NCBI GenBank assembly: GCA_015494395.1
Contig: WGBG01000032.1
Location: 1-34,443 of the forward strand
DNA length: 34,443 nt
Direction of reading: 5' to 3'
Source: Deltaproteobacteria bacterium
GTDB taxonomy: Bacteria > Desulfobacterota > Dissulfuribacteria > Dissulfuribacterales > QOAL01
Position 1 is the first letter of the stretch, and each line of letters begins with the position of its first letter. Positions 17,932-25,954 of the stretch are shown in pieces. The position numbers were made by a program, and so were the translations under genes. The notes under the pieces were generated by a model. That model did not search any database. It was not told where the DNA came from and worked only from the letters and a program-made list of their open reading frames with translations.

Positions 17932-20883
17932 TTGAGCTTCACCACCTCAGACTCAGATTCCCCTGTTTCAGAGTATATAGCCTCATTCAGGGCTTCAAGG
18001 TATATTGGAAGGAAAATATGCTTCCACCACGTTGAGCAGGAGCGTCCACCTCAGGCAGGTTTCACATCTGCCCCGTTGAGGCCTGAAACAGAAAAAATTC
18101 TGAGAGCCTCAGGTATTCCTTCCCTTTACCTTCATCAGGCAGAGGCGATAGATGCAATCAGAGCAGGCAAAAATGTGGTTGTAGCCACATCCACTGCAAG
18201 CGGAAAGACCTTAACCTATAACATACCGGTTCTTGAGGCAATCCTTTCAGATCCTGCAACACGGGCACTCTACCTCTTTCCACTTAAGGCCCTGGCAAAT
18301 GACCAGATGGCCTCATTTTCCCGCATGGCCCAGATTGCATCCCCTGAACAAGCCATATCCTGCAACATTTACGATGGAGACACCACCCAGTGGAACCGGG
18401 CAAAGATACGAAAAAAACCCCCAAACGTGCTGTTCAGCAACCCTGAAATGCTCCACCTTGCCCTGCTTCCCTATCACACCTCCTGGGCAGAATTTCTTGG
18501 AAACCTCAGATTCGTTGTGGTTGACGAGGTACACACCTACAGGGGATTTCTGGGCTCTCACATGGCATGGGTGTTCAGGAGGCTCAGGAGGATATGCAGC
18601 AGGTATGGCGCAGAACCCCAATTCATATTCTGCTCTGCTACCATTGGAAACCCCGCAGAGCTGTCATCAGACCTGGCAGGTGTTAAAGTTGTGCCTGTTA
18701 CAAAAAGCGGTGCACCCACAGGAAAGCGCCACTTTATAATGGTTGACCATGAAGAAGCCGGTGCATCACAGATGGCTGTTCAGCTCCTTCTGGCAGCGCT
18801 TCACAGGGGCCTAAGGACAATAGTCTATACCCAGTCACGAAAGATGACAGAGCTCATATCCCTGTGGGTTACCCAAAAGGCAGGGCGGTTCAGGGATAAA
18901 ATAAGCGCCTACCGTGCAGGCTTTCTGCCAGAGGAACGCCGGGATATTGAGGCAAGGATGAGCCAGGGAAGCCTTCTCGCTGTAATATCAACAAGTGCCC
19001 TTGAGCTTGGCATTGACATCGGGGCCCTTGATCTGTGCATCCTTGTTGGCTATCCGGGCACAGTGATGTCAACATGGCAGCGGGGAGGCAGGGTAGGACG
19101 AAGCATGCGGGAATCTGCCGTTATACTAATTGCTCAGGAAGATGCACTTGACCGCTACTTTCTGAATCACCCCCAGGAGCTTGTATCAAGCCCTCCTGAA
19201 ACCGCTGTAATAAACCCGTTAAACAGTGTCATAGCAAAAAGGCATCTTGTATGTGCTGCTTCAGAGCTGCCGGTGATGACATCAGGAGACCCGGTTCTGC
19301 CACCAGCAATAATGCCAGTAGCAGAAGAGCTTGAAGAAAAGGGAAGGCTTTTAAGAAGTGCAGACGGTGCTGCCTTTTTCACATCCCGCAAGTATCCTCA
19401 CAAGGATGTAAGCCTCAGGGGAACAGGAAGACAGTTTAATATCATACAGGCAGATACCGGTGAAATAATCGGCTCTGTTGATGAATACAGGGCAATGCGG
19501 GAGACTCACCCCGGTGCCATCTATCTCCACAGGGGAAATACCTGGCTTGTCAAGGACCTTGACATAAACGCCAGACTCGCGGTGGTTGAGCCTGCCAGGG
19601 TAAACTACTTCACAAGGGTCACAGCAGAAAAGGATACTGAGATATTAAAGGTCATAAAGAGGGCAAGGCTTGGAAGTACTGAAATATTCCTGGGCACCCT
19701 GCGTGTAACTGACCTTGTTACAGGCTATGACATGAGGCTTGTCAACGGACAGCGGCTTATTGGCCATGTTGATCTTAAACTTCCTCCTCAGGTCTTTGAG
19801 ACAGAGGGAATCTGGTTCACAGTGCCGGATGCCCTGAGGATTGCAATTGAGGAGCAGCACATGCACTACATGGGTGGGATTCATGCGCTTGAACACGCCC
19901 TGATCGGCATACTTCCCCTGTTTGTGCTCACTGACCGAAATGACCTTGGCGGCATATCCTTTCCGCTTCATCCTCAGTGCGGAAGCGGTGCGGTGTTTGT
20001 TTATGACGGAATACCTGGAGGCATCGGTCTTTCCCGCCAGGCATTTTTGAAAGCGGATGCCGTGTTCAAAAAGGTAATTGATGCTATAAAATCGTGCCCC
20101 TGTGAAAACGGCTGCCCATCCTGCGTTCACTCCCCCAAATGCGGCTCAGGTAACCGCCCCATAGACAAGCAGGCTGCCCTTTTCTGTGCCAGCACCATCA
20201 TGTCCGGTAAAGACCTCGCAAAGCAAAAATCACCCGGGGGCTACCGTCGCGTTGCCATTAACAGTCCCGCTCCCTCCAAATCAGCTGCAGGAGAGGCAAA
20301 GACAAAAACTTCCCGCAGCACTCTGTCGGATGATTACGTTGTCTTTGATGTTGAAACACAGCTTGGTGCACACGAGGTAGGGGGCTGGAAAAATGCACAC
20401 AGGATGAAGGTAAGCTGTGCAGTGCTGTTTGATTCAACTGACCAGAAATTTCATGCGTACAGGGAAGAGGAACTCCCACGATTCTTTCAGAGGATTAAAA
20501 GGGCATCAATGGTGGTTGGTTTTAATATCAAACATTTTGATTACAATGTGCTTGGGCCCTATACTGACCTTGACCTTCATGGCCTGAACACCCTTGATCT
20601 CCTGGAGAGGGTTTACCGCCACCTTGGATACCGTATTTCTCTCCAGGGCCTTGCCAGCGCCACCCTTGGAACTGCCAAGAGCGCTGACGGCATGCTTGCG
20701 TTAAAGTGGTGGAAGCAGGGGAAAATTGAAAAGATTATAGAATACTGCAGAAAGGATGTGGAGATTACCAGGGATCTCCTGCTGTTCGCTGCAGAAAATG
20801 GATACCTGCTGTTTTTTAACAAGGCAGGGAAACGGGTACGTGTGCCTGTTGATATACATACTGAATTAGAACTTACAGGATAG
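17932..20883 (+). CDS. MrfA/YprA-like DEAD/DEAH helicase fused to a DEDD (RNase H-like) exonuclease
   Basis: The 983-residue protein combines two activities. Residues 60-440 or so are a superfamily 2 helicase core with Walker A ATSTASGKT (85-93), DEVH (198-201), FCSAT motif III and the QRGGRVGRS motif VI. Residues 440-760 form the DUF1998-type C-terminus with the cysteine cluster CPCENGCPSCVHSPKC (722-737). After a linker of about 60 residues, residues 802-975 form a DnaQ/RNase H-like exonuclease with D806-x-E808, a central Asp in NIKHFDY and Y938-x3-D942 (DEDDy-like). In Bacillus subtilis the separate MrfA helicase and MrfB exonuclease repair mitomycin lesions; here both are on one chain. 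The TTG start at 17932 has a poor ribosome site and is the least certain part. Confidence 0.87.
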   Translation: MSFTTSDSDSPVSEYIASFRASRYIGRKICFHHVEQERPPQAGFTSAPLRPETEKILRASGIPSLYLHQAEAIDAIRAGKNVVVATSTASGKTLTYNIPVLEAILSDPATRALYLFPLKALANDQMASFSRMAQIASPEQAISCNIYDGDTTQWNRAKIRKKPPNVLFSNPEMLHLALLPYHTSWAEFLGNLRFVVVDEVHTYRGFLGSHMAWVFRRLRRICSRYGAEPQFIFCSATIGNPAELSSDLAGVKVVPVTKSGAPTGKRHFIMVDHEEAGASQMAVQLLLAALHRGLRTIVYTQSRKMTELISLWVTQKAGRFRDKISAYRAGFLPEERRDIEARMSQGSLLAVISTSALELGIDIGALDLCILVGYPGTVMSTWQRGGRVGRSMRESAVILIAQEDALDRYFLNHPQELVSSPPETAVINPLNSVIAKRHLVCAASELPVMTSGDPVLPPAIMPVAEELEEKGRLLRSADGAAFFTSRKYPHKDVSLRGTGRQFNIIQADTGEIIGSVDEYRAMRETHPGAIYLHRGNTWLVKDLDINARLAVVEPARVNYFTRVTAEKDTEILKVIKRARLGSTEIFLGTLRVTDLVTGYDMRLVNGQRLIGHVDLKLPPQVFETEGIWFTVPDALRIAIEEQHMHYMGGIHALEHALIGILPLFVLTDRNDLGGISFPLHPQCGSGAVFVYDGIPGGIGLSRQAFLKADAVFKKVIDAIKSCPCENGCPSCVHSPKCGSGNRPIDKQAALFCASTIMSGKDLAKQKSPGGYRRVAINSPAPSKSAAGEAKTKTSRSTLSDDYVVFDVETQLGAHEVGGWKNAHRMKVSCAVLFDSTDQKFHAYREEELPRFFQRIKRASMVVGFNIKHFDYNVLGPYTDLDLHGLNTLDLLERVYRHLGYRISLQGLASATLGTAKSADGMLALKWWKQGKIEKIIEYCRKDVEITRDLLLFAAENGYLLFFNKAGKRVRVPVDIHTELELTG

Positions 20884-20885
20884 CC

Positions 20886-22424
20886 ATGTACAAAAAACTT
20901 CGCCATAAACGCGGCGACAGCAGTGAAGTGCTTTGCATTCTCAACTACCTTGGTGCACTGCTGTCTGTTCTTGGCGTTGTCATGCTGCTTCCCCTGATTC
21001 CCTGGTGGTTGTATCACGATTGTCCAGGACACGGCGTAGATGCGTCAGTATTCACTTACCCTGCTGCAGGCTGCCTGCTTCTTGGCCTGGTGATACAGAA
21101 AAGTACCACCTTCCGCACCCCGTCACTACATGGTGCTATGATAATCACCGCACTTGGCTGGATCCTTTGCGCAGTGGCAGGTGCAATCCCCTTTATGACC
21201 GGCCTTCACAAAGGGTTTATTGACTCACTCTTTGAAGCAGTAAGCGGTTTCACCACAACCGGAATTACCGTCTTTGAAGGGCTGGACTCAATGCCCAAAA
21301 GCATCCTGTTCTGGCGCTCGCTTACCCAGTGGCTTGGCGGGCTTGGAATCCTTACTTTTTTCCTGGCAGTAAGCTTCAGGGGTGGAAGTGCCGCAGCCGC
21401 CCTCTTTTCAGCAGAGGGACACAAGATCAACCTCTCAAGGCCGGTCCCTGGAATCTTCAACACGCTTAAGATACTCTGGGCAATTTACTCATTCTTTACC
21501 ATTATCTCATTCATCATTTTTTATGCCGCTGGCATGAACGCCTTTGATGCCGTCAACCACTCCCTGACCTGCATATCCACGGGAGGTTTTTCAACTCATG
21601 ATGAGAGTATTGGATATTATGCAGCCAGGGGATTTGCCCATTCGGAAATCCTGGAATACGCAGTCACAATCATAATGCTTGCAGGCGGAACGAACTTTCT
21701 GGTGCACTATAAGGTGATTACAGGAAGAGCTATGTCCATGTTTACTGATTTCGAGATGAAATGGTACTGGGGCATACTTGCCCTTGCCGTGGGACTTATA
21801 TGCCTGGACCATTTTCACCGCATGGAGCCTCAATGGCAGGTTACTGCAAAATTTTTGTCTGAACTTCATGACACTTTCCGTTCCGCTCTATTTCAGACCG
21901 CGTCCCTCCTTACAAGCACAGGATATATTACCCAGGACATCAACTCACCGGCCTTTCATGCAGTAAGCAGACAGATATTCATGCTGCTCATGGTAATCGG
22001 CGGCTGCGTTGGCTCAACAGCAGGTGGCATCAAGGTTATGCGGTTCGGAATTCTTGCAAGGGCTTTCCAGACCCACATCAGGCGAATATTGAATCCTTCC
22101 AGGGCTGTTATACCGGTTGTCACCTCTGGCCGGATCATCGCAGACTCTGAAGTTCAGCAGATAGCCTCGCTTCTCTGGATATGGCTTGTGCTTATCTGTG
22201 GAGGGGCAGGGATAACAGCAATATTTTCAGACCTTGACCCGTGGCAGTCATTTTCCGGCATGGCCTCTGCCATGGGAAACATGGGGCCATTTTTCTTCTC
22301 GGTTCACGAAATGGCAACAATGCACCCGGTAATAAAACTTGTTTATACAGCAGGAATGCTTGCGGGACGGCTTGAAATAATTCCGCTGGCATGTCTTTTT
22401 AGCAGGACAATCACAGGACAATAA
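20886..22424 (+). CDS. trkH: TrkH-type potassium uptake channel subunit
   Basis: The 512-residue membrane protein has the four pore-loop repeats of the Trk/Ktr/HKT superfamily. The filter segments are GFTTTGITVF, CISTGGFSTHD, TASLLTSTGYIT and SAMGNMGPFF, each with the conserved Gly of the K+ filter. About ten membrane helices are visible, and the charged WRSLTQWLGGLGI segment after the first pore loop is typical. It admits K+ in partnership with a cytoplasmic nucleotide-binding TrkA/KtrA protein, encoded 44 nt downstream. The ATG at 20886 lies 2 nt after the helicase stop, so the helicase, trkH and trkA are probably one transcript. Confidence 0.95.
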   Translation: MYKKLRHKRGDSSEVLCILNYLGALLSVLGVVMLLPLIPWWLYHDCPGHGVDASVFTYPAAGCLLLGLVIQKSTTFRTPSLHGAMIITALGWILCAVAGAIPFMTGLHKGFIDSLFEAVSGFTTTGITVFEGLDSMPKSILFWRSLTQWLGGLGILTFFLAVSFRGGSAAAALFSAEGHKINLSRPVPGIFNTLKILWAIYSFFTIISFIIFYAAGMNAFDAVNHSLTCISTGGFSTHDESIGYYAARGFAHSEILEYAVTIIMLAGGTNFLVHYKVITGRAMSMFTDFEMKWYWGILALAVGLICLDHFHRMEPQWQVTAKFLSELHDTFRSALFQTASLLTSTGYITQDINSPAFHAVSRQIFMLLMVIGGCVGSTAGGIKVMRFGILARAFQTHIRRILNPSRAVIPVVTSGRIIADSEVQQIASLLWIWLVLICGGAGITAIFSDLDPWQSFSGMASAMGNMGPFFFSVHEMATMHPVIKLVYTAGMLAGRLEIIPLACLFSRTITGQ

Positions 22425-22468
22425 GTGGTTACAGACCTTGATCATGTTCATAAACAGGCGGTGAATTC

Positions 22469-23164
22469 ATGTATATCATTATTGCAGGTGGAGGCATAGC
22501 AGGCTCAACCATAGCCAGGGAACTTTCAGATCACAGGCATGATGTTGTGGTCATTGAAAAGGACAGGGAAAAATGCGAGGCGCTCTATGTGCACACCGGC
22601 GTTGTGACCATTCATGGTGATGCCAGGGATATTGATGTTCTGCACCAGGCAGGCATAGAAAAGGCTGATGTTGTGCTTTCGGTTCTCTACAGGGATACTG
22701 ATAACCTGACAGTATCCCTGCTTGCAAAGAGCGCCAGGGTACCCAAGATAATTGCCAAGATGCGGGATCCGGCCTATGAAAAACCATACAAGGTGGCTGG
22801 GGTAACACACCTGTGTGATATGAACTCAATGCTGCGGCACAAGGTTATCATAGAGCTTGAAAGCCCGATAATAAAGGTGATCACTACCCTGGAACAGGGA
22901 CAGGCGCAGCTTGTGATGTTTAAAATTCCGGATCAGTGGCCACCTGAGGGTATTACCATTCAGGAACTTGCAAAGAACCCGGCATTTTCAGGAAACTGTA
23001 TTTTTGCTGGCATTCTGGACGAGGGAAGGGGCAAGAAAATCATCGTTCCCCACGGCCCTGACAGGCTCTATGCAGGAAATACTGTTTTTATGGTTGCCGG
23101 TCAGAGATCACTCAAGGCTATTGAAAAATATCTTGAAACCCTTGAGACTGTAAAGAACACTTAG
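22469..23164 (+). CDS. trkA: TrkA-type potassium channel regulatory subunit (single RCK)
   Basis: The 231-residue protein has one RCK unit. The N-terminal Rossmann fold carries IIIAGGGIAGSTIARELS with the GxGxxG-like nucleotide loop (residues 6-12) and an acidic residue at the second strand end (VIEKD), which suggests NAD(H) or ATP binding. A TrkA_C domain covers about residues 140-225. Its size matches half-length TrkA/KtrA proteins, which assemble as an octameric ring on the TrkH/KtrB dimer, as opposed to the double-length E. coli TrkA. GGCGGTGA lies just before the ATG at 22469. It ends the run of genes that starts at 15170; a weak AT-rich hairpin follows. Confidence 0.94.
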   Translation: MYIIIAGGGIAGSTIARELSDHRHDVVVIEKDREKCEALYVHTGVVTIHGDARDIDVLHQAGIEKADVVLSVLYRDTDNLTVSLLAKSARVPKIIAKMRDPAYEKPYKVAGVTHLCDMNSMLRHKVIIELESPIIKVITTLEQGQAQLVMFKIPDQWPPEGITIQELAKNPAFSGNCIFAGILDEGRGKKIIVPHGPDRLYAGNTVFMVAGQRSLKAIEKYLETLETVKNT

Positions 23165-23177
23165 CCAGTTTCACAAG

Positions 23178-23201
23178 AATGGAAAGAAATTTTTTTCCAT
23201 T
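23178..23201 (+). terminator. AT-rich hairpin after trkA
   Basis: AATGGAAA (23178-23185) pairs with TTTCCATT (23194-23201) around a T-rich loop, 14 nt after the trkA stop. It is a weak stem with no clean T-tract downstream, so it is only a possible terminator. Confidence 0.35.
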
Positions 23202-23316
23202 ATGGAATTTATCTTCCTACATAAACCTGATACTCACTCCAAAACCACCCACCTACACACCTGAAACAAAGGTATTTTTGCAAATTATTTACGGTACAAA
23301 TTTTGCGAATGGTAGG

Positions 23317-23352
23317 AAAGAATAATTCTTTTTCAAAGAATAATTCTTTTTC
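23317..23352. promoter_or_regulatory. Tandem 18-mer dyads upstream of the PEP-CTERM-like gene
   Basis: AAAGAATAATTCTTTTTC occurs twice head-to-tail without a gap (23317-23334 and 23335-23352). Each copy contains a 15-bp dyad, AAAGAAT-A-ATTCTTT. Two identical dyads on adjacent helical turns look like a regulator binding site for the gene at 23462. No other copy was noticed in the window. Confidence 0.55.
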
Positions 23353-23375
23353 TTTTATGCAGAGCAGAACGAGAG

Positions 23376-23391
23376 TGGCTGCAAGATTGTT
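23376..23391 (+). promoter_or_regulatory. Possible sigma-54 promoter
   Basis: TGGCTGCAAGATTGTT resembles the -24/-12 consensus TGGCACG-N4-TTGCW, with the correct 10 nt between GG and the -12 dinucleotide, but that dinucleotide is GT where GC is expected. It lies about 70 bp before the ATG at 23462 and downstream of the tandem dyads. PEP-CTERM genes in other bacteria are often under sigma-54 control, which makes the match worth noting, but it is a single inexact hit. Confidence 0.3.
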
Positions 23392-23461
23392 TTTTCAAAG
23401 TCATTCCGTATGATCTGCAATTTGGAAATCACAAATTTTATAAACGGAGGGATAAGTATAA

Positions 23462-24085
23462 ATGAAACGGCTTGTAATGTATGTATTTGTGGTTCTGATC
23501 AGTTTTTTCTTTGCACAGATGTCATACGGCTATGACTTCTTTTACTCGTACACTGATCCTTCAGCACCTGATGCACAAACTTATATTGCCAGTACGATTA
23601 ATGCAGAAACCGCTACTGCGTCCTCTTTTGTTTTCTGGGAAGCGGCGAGTCGGGGCACCGGCACGATCACCTTCCATTTTGAGTTTCCTGAAGCAATTGC
23701 CGATGGTGACCTCTACATGCGCACAGACGCCTTTGGTTGGGCGGGTGAAGCACGTACATTCATTGATATTTCAACCGATGGCGCCAACTGGATAAATCTG
23801 GTTGAAAATATCTGTCCTGGTGGAACTTCCTGGACTCCAGGCAATTATAATGGTGCTCTGCCTGATCTTTTCAATGGGGAAAGTGATATCTGGCTCAGGG
23901 CAAGGCTTCAGCCAGCAGGCTGGGCCGTCAATACCGCAGAACTTTCACGTTACGACGGCAACAATCCAACGGAAACATTCAGGCTTGGCGTAAACTACGC
24001 GGCAGTTCCTGTACCTGGTGCGGTTTATCTCCTGGGGACAGGGCTTATTGCTCTTGCAGGACTGAGAAAAAAACTGTTCAGGTAA
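23462..24085 (+). CDS. Secreted protein with a PEP-CTERM-like (VPVPGA) sorting signal
   Basis: The 207-residue protein has an N-terminal signal peptide (MKRLVMYVFVVLISFFFAQM, likely cut near residue 23). A beta-rich, Trp- and Gly-containing middle follows, with no domain that I recognise. The C-terminus has VPVPGAVYLLGTGLIALAGL and then RKKLFR, that is, a VPxPGA motif, a hydrophobic helix and a basic tail. This is the layout of PEP-CTERM/VPxP-type signals, which are processed by exosortase for surface attachment or biofilm matrix. No exosortase gene is in the window. GGAGG (23446-23450) lies 11 nt before the ATG. It stands alone between trkA and the hairpin repeat, behind unusual dyads, so it is probably independently regulated. 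Confidence 0.8.
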   Translation: MKRLVMYVFVVLISFFFAQMSYGYDFFYSYTDPSAPDAQTYIASTINAETATASSFVFWEAASRGTGTITFHFEFPEAIADGDLYMRTDAFGWAGEARTFIDISTDGANWINLVENICPGGTSWTPGNYNGALPDLFNGESDIWLRARLQPAGWAVNTAELSRYDGNNPTETFRLGVNYAAVPVPGAVYLLGTGLIALAGLRKKLFR

Positions 24086-24115
24086 TGAGCTTCCTTGCGC
24101 ATTTCAAAAATATTC

Positions 24116-24278
24116 TGTATCTATTCAGCGTAGTGAATGGTCTTGTTTTGGAGTGACTTTGAAGAATTTCGTAGTTTTTCTTGGCGAAGCGCAGCCATAA
24201 AAATCGCGTCTGTCTGAGCGAGGTACGAGCGAGTTTCGCGATTTTGGCGGAGCAAGCCTTAGAAAAACAAGAAATTGT
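24116..24278 (-). repeat. Hairpin repeat family 1, copy B (inverted)
   Basis: Read on the minus strand, this is a near-identical copy of 1-162: the same arms, the same loop with two CTCGCT units, and the same tail containing GTCACTCCAAAACAAGACCA. A few arm positions differ (for example CGCTAC against TGCTCC) and small insertions occur next to the loop, but the fold is kept. It follows the PEP-CTERM-like gene by 30 bp. Copies A and B are in inverted orientation about 24 kb apart and could support inversion by recombination. Confidence 0.9.
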
Positions 24279-24372
24279 TCACCGGAACGGAAAAACAAGG
24301 CCATTCACTAACCTCAATTACCATCAATACGCTGAACAGTTATAACATTCTTTTCCATATTCCTCGTTTCTC

Positions 24373-24414
24373 ATCCCTCCCGTTCAGGCATTCCTGCAAA
24401 AGAGCGGGAGGGAT
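24373..24414 (-). terminator. Hairpin downstream of the HepT/MntA operon
   Basis: ATCCCTCCCG (24373-24382) pairs perfectly with CGGGAGGGAT (24405-24414), and CAGG/CCTG can form an inner stem. It lies 12 nt past the hepT stop. No T-tract follows on the minus strand, so termination is plausible but not proven. The rest of the gap 24279-24372 shows nothing recognisable. Confidence 0.5.
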
Positions 24415-24425
24415 AACCGGAACCC

Positions 24426-24848
24426 CTACTCCATTAATTTTACAACTGATGCAACAAATTCCTCAAGGTCCCCAAGCTCAGGTCCGGTAATAATACCGTA
24501 GAGTTTACGGTAATCTATCTCCCAGTATCTGTGTACTAGCAGATTCCTGAATCTTGCCATATTTGAAAGGCGTGAAGCCAGGCGTGGATCAACAAGTCCT
24601 GCATCTGCCAGCATTCTGAAACATGCTGCATATTCTTCCGGTACTTTTCTAAGTATTCTCGTGGAAATATGCAGACACAGGTCAATGGCAGCTTCTGTTG
24701 CAACTATAAGCCGAAAACTTGCGATATCCTTCCCGTCCTGATCCGACACAAAGGTATCCAGAGGAACCTCCTTAAAAGCCCTTAACCTTTCAAGTGACTC
24801 ATCAATGTCCCTGAACTTACTGTAAACCTTTTCCTGATCAATTTTCAC
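24426..24848 (-). CDS. hepT: HepT-like toxin (DUF86 family ribonuclease)
   Basis: The 140-residue, largely helical protein carries the HepT active-site motif R-x4-H-x-Y as R101-NLLV-H106-R-Y108. HepT toxins are HEPN-fold RNases. In the studied Shewanella pair the cognate MntA nucleotidyltransferase inactivates the toxin by adding AMP to the Tyr of this motif. Its ATG at 24848 overlaps the stop of the MntA-like gene in ATGA (24845-24848), the usual toxin-after-antitoxin coupling for this family. The intact motif suggests a functional toxin. The pair lies in an accessory patch bordered by repeats of two families. Some DUF86 proteins are annotated only as hypothetical. Confidence 0.88.
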   Translation of the reverse strand: MKIDQEKVYSKFRDIDESLERLRAFKEVPLDTFVSDQDGKDIASFRLIVATEAAIDLCLHISTRILRKVPEEYAACFRMLADAGLVDPRLASRLSNMARFRNLLVHRYWEIDYRKLYGIITGPELGDLEEFVASVVKLME

Positions 24849-25267
24849 GACAACAATACCTCTTTCAGGTAATGTATTCTTAATGGCGCAAAATCAATAT
24901 ATTGCCTGACCGTGGAGATAACAAATTCATCAAGCAGCCGGTCATCTCTGCTGAAAAGAAGTTTTCCTCTTATTACACTAAAACGGAAAGGAAGAGGCGC
25001 ACTGTTTATGACTTTTATATCAACTCTAGAGGATTGAGGCAGTGCTTCTTCAACGTGGCGGGAAAGATCCAATTCAAAATCAATTAACGACCTGGACCTG
25101 ACATGAGTTACAAATATCCCTATGTCAATATCCCTGAAGGCTATGCCGTCCAGAAAAGAACCAAAAACAAAGGCAAAAATTATTGTGGGTTCTGCATACA
25201 ACTGGTCTTTAATGACCTTTAATATCTCCTTACGCCTGCCTGATGCAGCTTGATGAAAGACATCCAC
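24845..25267 (-). CDS. mntA: MntA-like nucleotidyltransferase antitoxin
   Basis: The 140-residue protein has the minimal nucleotidyltransferase signature G36-S37-x8-D46-x-D48 (FGSFLDGIAFRDIDI) and a later Asp83 in RVDIKV as the third carboxylate. In the best-studied members the spacing is GS-x10-D-x-D, so the loop here is two residues shorter. It should transfer AMP from ATP to the partner HepT and so neutralise it. It is the first gene of the pair, with start ATG 25267 and a 4-nt overlap into hepT. The region upstream (25268-25461) holds a relic of repeat family 2. Confidence 0.87.
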   Translation of the reverse strand: MDVFHQAASGRRKEILKVIKDQLYAEPTIIFAFVFGSFLDGIAFRDIDIGIFVTHVRSRSLIDFELDLSRHVEEALPQSSRVDIKVINSAPLPFRFSVIRGKLLFSRDDRLLDEFVISTVRQYIDFAPLRIHYLKEVLLS

Positions 25268-25297
25268 AAAAACACCTCATTGACTGGACAGCAAACA

Positions 25298-25321
25298 AAA
25301 TCCGATAATCGCTCAACCTGG
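25298..25321 (+). repeat. Repeat family 2, right-end relic
   Basis: AAATCCGATAATCGCTCAACCTGG matches the right end of copy 2 (from 26135, AAATCCGACAATCGCTCAAT and on) with about three mismatches. Only this terminal part is present. It lies just upstream of the MntA-like gene. The match is short, so chance similarity is not excluded. Confidence 0.5.
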
Positions 25322-25461
25322 TATACGAATTAAGGTGCGATTAGAAGGTAACAATAACACGACTTCCATTTGGCTGGAAGCTGACTGCCACCAAAATCAT
25401 ATAGGCAAACTTCATCCCAATCCCTTGGAAATTGCCGTAACACCTATTATTATTGCCATCC

Positions 25462-25938
25462 ATGACCAATTCCAATCAAAATCCCTCCAAAAGGGCTGTC
25501 CGCTTCAAGCCTGCTGCCCCTGCCCATACGCACCTGCTTGCCGCTGCAATAATGTGGTCTCTTGTTGGGCTTATACTTGGAGTGCGCGGACTGCTTCACA
25601 TAAATTTTTCCGGAAGTTCAGGCATATTATGGGCAGCAGGAGCAATTCTGTTTGGTGGGCTCAAGGGCGAGTTCGTGCTTAAAAAAAGTGCCAGGCGCTC
25701 CATAGACCGGATTATTGAACGTGGTGATGACAAGTGTCTTGGCGGTTTCATGTCCATTAAAAGCTGGCTTCTTATAGCCTCTATGATAATCATGGGAAAG
25801 ATGTTACGTGCAAGTCCGCTACCCAGGGATTTTGTCTGGAGTGTTTATGTAGCAGTAGGCACAGCCCTTACGGTTTCAAGCCGCTTTTTCTGGCAGGCAC
25901 ATTTCATGCGCAAAAAAAGTATTGGCGCTGCATCCTGA
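25462..25938 (+). CDS. Small integral membrane protein of unknown function
   Basis: I do not recognise this gene. The product of about 158 residues has a short basic N-terminus and four predicted membrane helices (LLAAAIMWSLVGLILGV, ILWAAGAILFGGL, SWLLIASMIIMG and FVWSVYVAVGTALTV). A charged loop between helices 2 and 3 (KKSARRSIDRIIERGDDK) and a basic C-terminal tail should face the cytoplasm. The ATG at 25462 is preferred over an in-frame TTG at 25453; neither has a good ribosome site. It lies between the relic at 25298 and copy 2 of repeat family 2, which starts 16 nt after its stop. No functional link to the toxin-antitoxin pair is evident. Confidence 0.7.
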   Translation: MTNSNQNPSKRAVRFKPAAPAHTHLLAAAIMWSLVGLILGVRGLLHINFSGSSGILWAAGAILFGGLKGEFVLKKSARRSIDRIIERGDDKCLGGFMSIKSWLLIASMIIMGKMLRASPLPRDFVWSVYVAVGTALTVSSRFFWQAHFMRKKSIGAAS

Positions 25939-25954
25939 ACCACCTTTTTCCTAG

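Noticed and set aside
19645-20130. 161-codon minus-strand open frame inside the helicase gene
   Set aside because: It is antisense to the conserved DUF1998 and Cys-cluster region, with no ribosome site or domain.
23232-23250. Further copy of the hairpin-repeat tail (TCACTCCAAAAC)
   Set aside because: Only about 12 nt match and the following sequence does not resemble the tail, so it is not counted as a copy.
24116-24278. CRISPR-like array or tRNA from the repeated CTCGCT units and hairpin
   Set aside because: There are only two short CTCGCT units inside a loop, with no regular spacers and no cloverleaf; the whole unit is a dispersed palindrome.
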